The notes below the pieces were generated by a model. It had not been told where the DNA came from, ran no database searches, and saw only the letters and a list, made by a program, of their open reading frames with translations. From Candidatus Roizmanbacteria bacterium CG_4_10_14_0_8_um_filter_39_9 (GTDB lineage Bacteria > Patescibacteriota > Microgenomatia > UBA1406 > GWC2-37-13), in NCBI GenBank assembly GCA_002784505.1, contig PFLF01000024.1, positions 4,533-14,022 on the forward strand: DNA of 9,490 nt, given 5' to 3'. Position numbers and translations under genes: made by a program. This document shows, piece by piece, positions 1 through 5,107 of this stretch. How positions within the stretch are numbered: position 1 is the stretch's first letter; the number at the start of each line of letters is the position of its first letter.

Positions 1-55
1 CCCCCCCATTTTTTATGAAGTAATACCTGCGAATAGATGACGTTTGAAAGGACAT
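1..55 (-). CDS. possible 5' end of a gene cut by the window edge (18 codons)
   Basis: Reading the minus strand from an ATG at 55-53 there is an open frame to the window edge, beginning MSFQTSSIRRYYFIKNGG. It would start 44 bases after the Sua5-TsaE stop on the same strand, so it could be the next gene of that transcript. There is no Shine-Dalgarno sequence and no clear -10 box in front of it, and the ATG lies inside a small hairpin (48-64). Eighteen codons are too few to recognise a family or to exclude chance. The edge begins with seven C residues, which may also be a sequencing or assembly boundary. Confidence 0.22.
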   Translation of the reverse strand, partial: MSFQTSSIRRYYFIKNGG

Positions 56-64
56 GCCGTCCTT
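48..64 (-). terminator. small hairpin after Sua5-TsaE, weak terminator candidate
   Basis: AAGGAC (48-53) and GTCCTT (59-64) form a perfect 6-bp stem with a 5-base loop, about 36 bases beyond the Sua5-TsaE stop. On the minus strand it is followed only by TTTC, not a proper U-run, so a Rho-independent terminator is doubtful. It may simply be chance structure or part of a leader for a gene to the left. Confidence 0.2.
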
Positions 65-99
65 GGGTCACCGCAACCGAAGTTTCGTCACACGATGTG

Positions 100-1179
100 T
101 CAATTGATAATATGATCATATATGTGTGTGTCAATTATCAGGGACCGTTCATCATTCCCTTGATATGAAATTGTTATATCGATAACATACGCTTCCTGTT
201 TTAACTTTTCGATTATGGGGCCTGATTTTTCTCCCCATTCAATACACCACACATGCCCCGGTTTTAGATAGTGGCCCAGTCCCAAATGATTAAACTCTTC
301 ACTTTCCTGTATATCAAATAAATCGACGTGTATAAGATTCTTTATTCCGGATTTGTTGACCGGGTATTCATAATAAACAACGAAGGTCGGTGAGACGATG
401 TCAGATATCCCAAGATAGGACCCGACTCCTTTCACAAACTGTGTTTTTCCCGCACCCATGGGACCCTGTAAGATGATGATGAGTGGTTTTATTGATGCAA
501 AAGACGCATATTTTGTTATCAGATGTTGGGCAATTTTTTGCGTCTGAGATGCGCTCTTTGAAATGAATGTCTTCTGATTCGACAAGAGAATGTCCCCCTG
601 CCGTAATAGTTTGATTTCGCTTGAGGTAAGGTCAATGATGGTTGACGGCTTGTTGCGGGGAAGTTCACCCGCATCAACTATTAAATCAACTAAATCTTTT
701 TTTGTCTGAGAAAAATCTTTAAGGAGTGATTGCACTGAGTAATGGGGAGAGTGCCCGGACATATTGGCTGAAGTTGCGGAAAGTGGCTTTTCAAACTCAT
801 TGACCAATCGGATAATTGGTTCAAATGTGGGAAATCTGAGGCCAAGCGTTCCCTTTTCTGACTCAAGCATTGAATTAACGATGTATTTGGAGTCTAGAAT
901 GACAGTAAAAGGTCCAGGCAACAGCTCATTCAAAGTTTCATTTTGAGAAGCAGTTAGTTTGGCATACTTCGCAAGCATGGAGAATGAGTCAACAAATACC
1001 GAAATTGGTTTACCCGGCGGACGGCTTTTGAATCGGATCAGCTTTTCCACCGCTTTATTGTTTGTTGCATCAACAAGTGCACCATATACGGTATCTGAGG
1101 GAAAAATGACGATCCCTCCAGAACTTAAGATCTTGATTGATGTGACAAGCCAATTGTCAGAAAGAGAAAGGGTCTTCAT
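100..1179 (-). CDS. Sua5/TsaC-TsaE fusion, threonylcarbamoyl-AMP synthase plus t6A ATPase
   Basis: A 359-residue protein joining two steps of universal tRNA t6A37 synthesis. Residues ~8-195 are a Sua5/YrdC/TsaC domain, which makes threonylcarbamoyl-AMP from threonine, bicarbonate and ATP: FPSDTVYG (26-33), KSRP (51-54), PGPFT (88-92), SATSANMSG (134-142) and STIIDL (179-184) are all present. Residues ~205-355 are a TsaE domain, the P-loop ATPase that drives the TsaD-TsaB transfer complex: Walker A GPMGAGKT (239-246), the SPTF segment (263-266), a Walker-B-like HVDLFD (284-289) and the EW pair (314-315). No catalytic motif is missing in either half. In most bacteria tsaC and tsaE are separate genes, so the single polypeptide is notable. 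The ATG at 1179 has no Shine-Dalgarno. It is divergent from ftsH across 39 bases. TGA stop. Confidence 0.93.
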   Translation of the reverse strand: MKTLSLSDNWLVTSIKILSSGGIVIFPSDTVYGALVDATNNKAVEKLIRFKSRPPGKPISVFVDSFSMLAKYAKLTASQNETLNELLPGPFTVILDSKYIVNSMLESEKGTLGLRFPTFEPIIRLVNEFEKPLSATSANMSGHSPHYSVQSLLKDFSQTKKDLVDLIVDAGELPRNKPSTIIDLTSSEIKLLRQGDILLSNQKTFISKSASQTQKIAQHLITKYASFASIKPLIIILQGPMGAGKTQFVKGVGSYLGISDIVSPTFVVYYEYPVNKSGIKNLIHVDLFDIQESEEFNHLGLGHYLKPGHVWCIEWGEKSGPIIEKLKQEAYVIDITISYQGNDERSLIIDTHIYDHIIN

Positions 1180-1188
1180 GATACGGCA

Positions 1189-1194
1189 ATTTTA
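1189..1194 (-). promoter_or_regulatory. -10 box for sua5-tsaE
   Basis: TAAAAT on the minus strand (1194 to 1189), nine bases before the ATG at 1179. The predicted transcript would begin only about two bases before the start codon. It sits inside the 39-base divergent region shared with ftsH. No convincing -35 is visible. Confidence 0.45.
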
Positions 1195-1203
1195 CCAAAA
1201 ATC

Positions 1204-1212
1204 TGCTAAAAT
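1204..1212 (+). promoter_or_regulatory. extended -10 box for ftsH, leaderless start
   Basis: TGCTAAAAT is an extended -10 (TGn plus TAAAAT at 1207-1212) ending six bases before the ftsH ATG at 1219. Transcription normally begins about seven bases after the -10, which here is the A of the start codon, so a leaderless mRNA is predicted. The -35 position has no consensus, as expected for an extended -10 promoter. Confidence 0.6.
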
Positions 1213-1218
1213 GTACCC

Positions 1219-3117
1219 ATGATAAATAAAAAACAGTCCAAGCCGCTAAAAAAAAATGATTTTAAGAAAGTAGCACAGTTCAACTTCAATCTCGATTTAA
1301 AAAATACCTTTTTTATATTCTTTGGCGTTCTTTTTCTCCTGTTTGCCATCAGCTCAATTTCAAAAGAAATGAAACAAACAATACCGGAAAAATCTATTAC
1401 CACGGTTGTTCAGGAAGTTAAGGACGGAAAAGTAAAAAAAATTGAAGTCATTGACACAAAAATGCTGATCTACTATAAAAATGATGCGTTGGGTGTTGCC
1501 TACAAAGAACCGTCTGAAAGCTTCATGGCTACACTGAAAAACGCGGGGGTCAATACTACCGCGACTCCTATTACTATCAAAGACACACAAAGCTCAAATG
1601 GGGTTATGAACTTTCTCAGTAACATACTTCCCACCATTCTTATGGTTGGATTCTTTATATTTTTGTTCAGACAAGCACGGGGCGCGCAGGACTCGGTATT
1701 TTCATTCGGCCAGGCAAAAACAAAACGATTTAACAAAGATATGCCTCAAATAACATTCAAAGATGTTGCAGGAGTTGATGAAGCAAAAAAGGAGCTTGAA
1801 GAGGTTGTTGATTTTCTGAAGCACCCGGAAAAATATAAAAAATTAGGTGCCCGTACTCCAAAAGGGGTTATGCTCATTGGTCCATCCGGCTGCGGTAAAA
1901 CACTTCTAGCAAAAGCGGTAGCTGGCGAAGCAAATACTCCTTTTTTCTCAATTGCGGGTTCTGAATTCATGGAGATGCTTGTCGGAATTGGGGCTGCTCG
2001 AACACGTGATCTTTTTCAAACCGCAAAAAAAAGCGCCCCTTCTATTATCTTCATTGATGAAATTGACGCTATAGGCAGAACCCGCTCGTCCGGAGGTATG
2101 CCGTCCCACGATGAACGGGAACAAACGCTGAATCAGATTTTAGTTGAAATGGACGGATTTGCTCCAACTGAGCAGGTTGTTGTCATTGCGGCAACTAATA
2201 GAGGCGATCTGCTTGACTCAGCACTCATCCGTCCGGGTCGGTTTGACAGACGGATTATCGTTGATTATCCCGACGTTGAGGGAAGAACGGCCATCATTAA
2301 GATTCACGCCAAGGGCAAACCGTTTGCACCCGATGTTGATTGGGTGAAGGTTGCCAAAAGAACCGTTGGATTTTCGGGAGCTGACCTTGAAAATATGCTT
2401 AATGAAGCCGCAATTTATGCCGCCCACAATGCAAAGACCCAGATAAACATGGCAGATATTGAAGAGGCGGCAACAAAAGTGAAGCTTGGTCCTGCAAAAA
2501 AAAGAATGCAGACTGAAATGGATAAAAAATTAACAGCGTATCATGAAGCAGGACATGCAATCGTTAGTCATTTCCTTCCTCACACAGATCCGGTTCATCG
2601 CATCTCAATAGTTTCACGCGGAATGGCTCTCGGATATACTCTTATTCCTCCCGCAAAAGATAAGTTACATGAAACGAAGACACATCTGATTGAAGAAATG
2701 GCGGTGATGATGGGTGGACGCGCCGCAGAGAAACTTATTTTTGATGAGGTGACAACTGGCGCATCCAATGATTTTGACCAAGCAACCCGTATTGCACGAG
2801 CCATGGTGATCGAATATGGTATGAGTGAACTTGGACCCGTTAACTATGGCCCCAATATGGACATAACCGAATGGGGCAGATCATATTATGAGCAAAATAC
2901 TGTTTCCCAGGATATTCTAGGGAAGATCGATTCTGAGGTACGAAAAATGCTTGATACGGCATATGACAAAGCTGAGCTGACCCTAAAGGAAAAGCACTCA
3001 CTCCTTGATAAGGTAGCAAAGGAGCTTCTCGTGAAGGAGGGGCTGGACCAAGACGAGTTTGAGCTTATTGTTGGCAAAAAAGAATCGGTTTCATCACTCG
3101 CCATGACTCAGGTATAA
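1219..3117 (+). CDS. ftsH: ATP-dependent zinc metalloprotease FtsH
   Basis: A 632-residue membrane-anchored AAA+ protease that unfolds and degrades membrane and misfolded proteins as a hexamer. Order of parts: basic N-terminus, membrane span ~30-47, extracytoplasmic FtsH_ext domain, second span ~131-150, AAA module, then M41 peptidase. Walker A is GPSGCGKT (221-228; the usual form is GPPGTGKT), Walker B IIFIDE (276-281), and the second region of homology runs 326-344 with the arginine-finger pair R338/R341. The zinc site is HEAGH (442-446), with the third ligand most likely D518 in TGASND. The pore loop reads MEMLVGIG: the usual aromatic residue before V-G is Leu254. Length and order are normal for the family. 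It has no Shine-Dalgarno. The stop TAA (3115-3117) is part of the -10 of the next gene. Confidence 0.97.
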   Translation: MINKKQSKPLKKNDFKKVAQFNFNLDLKNTFFIFFGVLFLLFAISSISKEMKQTIPEKSITTVVQEVKDGKVKKIEVIDTKMLIYYKNDALGVAYKEPSESFMATLKNAGVNTTATPITIKDTQSSNGVMNFLSNILPTILMVGFFIFLFRQARGAQDSVFSFGQAKTKRFNKDMPQITFKDVAGVDEAKKELEEVVDFLKHPEKYKKLGARTPKGVMLIGPSGCGKTLLAKAVAGEANTPFFSIAGSEFMEMLVGIGAARTRDLFQTAKKSAPSIIFIDEIDAIGRTRSSGGMPSHDEREQTLNQILVEMDGFAPTEQVVVIAATNRGDLLDSALIRPGRFDRRIIVDYPDVEGRTAIIKIHAKGKPFAPDVDWVKVAKRTVGFSGADLENMLNEAAIYAAHNAKTQINMADIEEAATKVKLGPAKKRMQTEMDKKLTAYHEAGHAIVSHFLPHTDPVHRISIVSRGMALGYTLIPPAKDKLHETKTHLIEEMAVMMGGRAAEKLIFDEVTTGASNDFDQATRIARAMVIEYGMSELGPVNYGPNMDITEWGRSYYEQNTVSQDILGKIDSEVRKMLDTAYDKAELTLKEKHSLLDKVAKELLVKEGLDQDEFELIVGKKESVSSLAMTQV

Positions 3118-3118
3118 T
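3113..3118 (+). promoter_or_regulatory. -10 box for the exonuclease gene, overlapping the ftsH stop
   Basis: A perfect TATAAT contains the ftsH TAA stop codon (3115-3117) and ends six bases before the ATG at 3125, the same spacing as at ftsH. This predicts a leaderless exonuclease transcript independent of ftsH read-through. The -35 region is poor (TTTCAT-like sequence near 3089-3094). Confidence 0.55.
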
Positions 3119-3124
3119 TTATAC

Positions 3125-4054
3125 ATGTCTAAATTATTGCTGGTTGACGGAAATGCGCTCATGCACCGCGCATATCATGCTATTCCCCCTTTTAGAACCT
3201 CAAAAGAAATCCCAACCAATGTATTGTATGGCTTTTTATCAATCCTCTATAAATCAATAGTTGATTTTCAACCGACACACGTAACCGTTTGTTTTGATAC
3301 TCCGGTTCAAACCTTCAGAAATAAACTGCTTGAGTCTTATCAAGCACAGCGACCAAAGGTTGATGATGACTTTATTACGCAGATCCCATTTGTAAAGAGA
3401 GCGCTTGATGCTGCCCATATTTTTCACATTGAAAAAGACGGGTTTGAGGCGGATGATGTGATTGGGACGATAACGCATCACTACAAAAATAACGGTATTA
3501 CTGTCTTTATTCTGTCGGGTGATAAGGATATCATGCAACTGGTGGAAGAGAAGGTCTTCATTGTGACTCCTCAAATAGGTTTTTCAAAAACGCACATATA
3601 TTCACCGAGGGATGTAAAAGAAAAATTGGGAGTGTCTCCTCACCAGATCCCTGACTATAAAGCGCTAGCGGGCGATCCTTCCGATAACTACATTGGAGCA
3701 AAGGGAATCGGCCCGAAAACGGCTGCAAAATTACTGGCACAATTTGAAACGGTAGACAATCTTCTGTCAAAACTCGAAACTCTTCCAGAGGGAAAAGTAA
3801 AAACAATTCTAAAAGAACATGTAGAAGATGTTGAACTCGCCCATCAGCTAGCAACAATTATTACCGATGTCCCTCTTGAATTTGATATAAAGGGAGCCGA
3901 ATTTGTTTGGTTCAATGATGAGCTGAAGGCATACCTTACCGGATTTGAAATGAGCTCGATCATTAAGCGGATTTTTGAACGGAAACAAGGTGAAGTCCCT
4001 CAAGAAAAGAAGCCGAAGGTTATAAAGGAAAAATCTCAACTAAGTTTATTTTAG
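3125..4054 (+). CDS. 5'-3' exonuclease (PolI N-terminal/FEN type) with C-terminal clamp-binding motif
   Basis: A 309-residue flap/5'-nuclease of the PolI 5'-3' exonuclease family without any polymerase or 3'-5' proofreading domain, so it resembles free-standing enzymes such as YpcP/ExoIX rather than full PolI. The likely metal-binding acids are present: D8 in LLVDGNALMHRAYHA, D58 in VCFDTP, E108/D110/D111 in FEADDV, D133/D135 in SGDKD, and D184/D187 in GDPSDN. The helix-three-turn-helix DNA clamp GAKGIGPKTAAKLL is at 191-204. The last five residues are QLSLF, the consensus bacterial sliding-clamp (DnaN) binding pentapeptide, after a Lys-rich linker (288-303). It likely removes RNA primers or flaps during lagging-strand maturation and repair. 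It follows ftsH by seven bases, and its TAG stop is one base before the next ATG. Confidence 0.94.
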   Translation: MSKLLLVDGNALMHRAYHAIPPFRTSKEIPTNVLYGFLSILYKSIVDFQPTHVTVCFDTPVQTFRNKLLESYQAQRPKVDDDFITQIPFVKRALDAAHIFHIEKDGFEADDVIGTITHHYKNNGITVFILSGDKDIMQLVEEKVFIVTPQIGFSKTHIYSPRDVKEKLGVSPHQIPDYKALAGDPSDNYIGAKGIGPKTAAKLLAQFETVDNLLSKLETLPEGKVKTILKEHVEDVELAHQLATIITDVPLEFDIKGAEFVWFNDELKAYLTGFEMSSIIKRIFERKQGEVPQEKKPKVIKEKSQLSLF

Positions 4055-4055
4055 T

Positions 4056-4451
4056 ATGATAAATCCTGATTTAAAACAAAATATTTTTTATGCCGTTTTC
4101 TTTACAGTAACACATAATGCCTTGGCTTTATTTTATTTCATGGGCATCGTCTTTGCCGTCGGTCTTTCCCTGTTCAGGCCTTCACGCAAGTCGGTCCTGC
4201 TTCTGGTTGGTTTCAGTCTGCTTCTTTTCGGATTTGAATACAATAAGCACATTGTGGAGGGACTAAGAGAGCAGACTCTTAATGCATTAATTACAGTACA
4301 GGAACATAATTTTGTAAGGCGAATTGTTAATGTTTTTACATTAAGGCTTTTTCCCATTATGTTCCCGCTGGGAGGATGGAGTCTGGTCCTTCTTTCCGGA
4401 TTATTATATTTCAAAAGGCATAAAATTGACAAGCATCGCCCAAAGGAATAG
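4056..4451 (+). CDS. small membrane protein of unknown function, three predicted spans
   Basis: I do not recognise this 131-residue protein. It is strongly hydrophobic, with likely membrane spans at ~22-40, ~46-61 and ~97-119. A charged, probably amphipathic stretch (62-95) lies between the second and third, and the tail is basic (KRHKIDKHRPKE), probably cytoplasmic. Its ATG at 4056 begins one base after the stop of the exonuclease, so the two genes are very likely co-transcribed and perhaps translationally coupled. There is no Shine-Dalgarno. The next gene begins 11 bases after its TAG stop. No enzymatic motif or conserved polar cluster is visible, so a function cannot be assigned. Confidence 0.75.
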   Translation: MINPDLKQNIFYAVFFTVTHNALALFYFMGIVFAVGLSLFRPSRKSVLLLVGFSLLLFGFEYNKHIVEGLREQTLNALITVQEHNFVRRIVNVFTLRLFPIMFPLGGWSLVLLSGLLYFKRHKIDKHRPKE

Positions 4452-4454
4452 TAT
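4449..4454 (+). promoter_or_regulatory. possible -10 box for the six-cysteine peptide gene
   Basis: TAGTAT overlaps the TAG stop (4449-4451) of the upstream membrane protein and ends eight bases before the ATG at 4463. It fits the TAnnnT pattern seen before other genes here. The surrounding TA-rich run (TATATAT) makes the exact box ambiguous. Confidence 0.3.
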
Positions 4455-4462
4455 ATATCTAC

Positions 4463-4768
4463 ATGGAAACAAGCGAAAATATAAATAAATTTTGTATTCC
4501 TAAAATATATCTGCGTGTCGTTTTAGTGATGCTTCTTATCTTTTTTCCGTTAGTTTTCAGTTGGATGTATATAAATAATTTTCTTCAGCAGACAAAGGCG
4601 GTGGATAACGGGGCTTACTGTACTTCACGAAAAGTGGGAGGTATATGCCTGCCCAAGTCTTGCACAAGGATGAATATCAATGGAAAAAAATATATTTCTC
4701 CAAGAGTCCCATACGATCCTAAATCTTGTACGAAGCAAAACCCTGTTTGCTGTGTACCTCGCAAATAA
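4463..4768 (+). CDS. membrane-anchored small protein with six-cysteine, beta-defensin-like domain
   Basis: A 101-residue protein with a short N-terminal cytoplasmic part, one membrane span or uncleaved signal (~17-37, rich in L, V and F) and a small, basic, cysteine-rich C-terminal domain outside. The outer cysteines are C53, C62, C67, C89, C96 and C97, giving C-x8-C-x4-C-x21-C-x6-C-C. That order, with GGxC at the second cysteine and a terminal CC, matches the plan of beta-defensins and related three-disulfide folds, though the third loop is longer than usual. WAP-type or protease-inhibitor folds also end in CC and cannot be excluded. No homologue is recognised with certainty. It is probably the last gene of the unit beginning at 3125, as the non-coding glmS leader follows. 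Confidence 0.72.
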   Translation: METSENINKFCIPKIYLRVVLVMLLIFFPLVFSWMYINNFLQQTKAVDNGAYCTSRKVGGICLPKSCTRMNINGKKYISPRVPYDPKSCTKQNPVCCVPRK

Positions 4769-4821
4769 TTGATTTTTTGCCTTCATTTTGATATGCTTAT
4801 ACTGGCTTAATTTGGTAGATG

Positions 4822-4827
4822 TATTAT
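4822..4827 (+). promoter_or_regulatory. -10 box for the glmS leader RNA
   Basis: TATTAT preceded directly by TG; a start about seven bases on would be near 4834, two bases before the AGCG (4835-4838) that begins the structured RNA. No good -35 is visible. TATACT at 4798-4803 is an alternative that would give a longer 5' end. Confidence 0.45.
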
Positions 4828-4833
4828 TAAAAC

Positions 4834-5013
4834 GAGCGTAAGGCCCCCTCCGATTCGGAGGGGAATACGAGGAGAGGGATCAGGTACCGAATGGTACCTG
4901 AAATCGGACCCCGGCGAAAACGCCGAGGAGTATCTACGGAAACCCTCAAGTCATGACTGTAGACTTTAAGACACTTTTTAAAACTCCTAAGTAATTTGGA
5001 GAACAAAGAAAGT
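4834..5013 (+). ncRNA. candidate glmS ribozyme (divergent core) in the glmS leader
   Basis: A glmS ribozyme is a self-cleaving RNA that uses glucosamine-6-phosphate as cofactor and so represses glmS when product is plentiful. Seen here, in order: AGCG (4835-4838), resembling the conserved cleavage-site sequence; P1-like 8-bp hairpin (4845-4852/4856-4863); ACGAGG (4867-4872), resembling the conserved GACGAGG; a perfect 9-bp hairpin (4880-4888/4893-4901) at the P2a position, within a short GGG/CCC stem (4876-4878/4909-4911); a 5-bp hairpin with AAAA loop (4912-4916/4921-4925) at the P3 position; and ACUUU/AAAGU (4973-4977/5009-5013) enclosing UUAAAA, a stem 4984-4990/4995-5001 with GNRA loop GUAA, then AACAAAG. 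The last block closely matches the P4/P4.1 plan of known glmS ribozymes, and the location before glmS agrees. Against it: canonical GCGCC and UCGGCGG core strings are altered and no P3.1 pseudoknot is clear. Another glmS-linked structured leader is possible. Confidence 0.62.
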
Positions 5014-5069
5014 ATCAAAACAGACACGTCTCCTTTGAGCTCCATTATTAATTTTGTATGGGTCGTAAG

Positions 5070-5098
5070 TTTTGACTTTTGACCTTTGCTTTTTGACC
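5070..5098 (+). repeat. three TTTTGAC(C) repeats before glmS
   Basis: TTTTGAC occurs at 5070-5076, 5077-5083 and 5091-5097, the last two followed by C, directly before the glmS start. The copies could be repeated -35-like TTGAC elements, although spacing to TATATT (5099-5104) is not the ideal 17, or a pyrimidine-rich binding or ribosome-entry stretch. Function is unknown. Confidence 0.45.
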
Positions 5099-5107
5099 TA
5101 TATTCTT

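Larger units (their letters stand above)
4769..5107 (+). other. 339-base gene-free region: glmS leader
   Basis: This is the only long stretch without a gene. Positions 4769-4827 are AT-rich and hold possible -10 boxes (TATACT 4798-4803 and TATTAT 4822-4827). Positions ~4834-5013 are a GC-rich, hairpin-dense RNA unlike the AT-rich surroundings (see the ncRNA entry). Positions 5014-5107 are unstructured or weakly structured, ending in three TTTTGAC repeats before the glmS ATG. No reading frame here looks coding on either strand. Confidence 0.8.

Noticed and set aside
4761..4790. Terminator after the six-cysteine gene (GCAAA...TTTGC followed by T-rich sequence)
   Set aside because: The stem is only five mostly A-T pairs with a long loop and no clean U-run; too weak to call.
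4834..5013. Structured RNA as SRP RNA, tmRNA, RNase P RNA or a TPP/FMN/SAM riboswitch
   Set aside because: The hallmark strings of those RNAs (for example the SRP GGAA-loop domain IV, the RNase P GAGGAAAGTCC, the TPP CUGAGA) are absent, while P4/P4.1-like structure and glmS adjacency favour the glmS ribozyme.
4827..5045. Minus-strand 72-codon open frame across the glmS leader
   Set aside because: It runs over perfect hairpins of the structured RNA, has Arg/Ser/Leu-rich low-quality composition and no start signals; best explained as a shadow of the RNA.
5072..5107. TTG start giving a 12-residue N-terminal extension of GlmS
   Set aside because: GlmS needs its catalytic Cys immediately after the initiator Met; ATG 5108 gives MCGIFGV, the extension would bury it.
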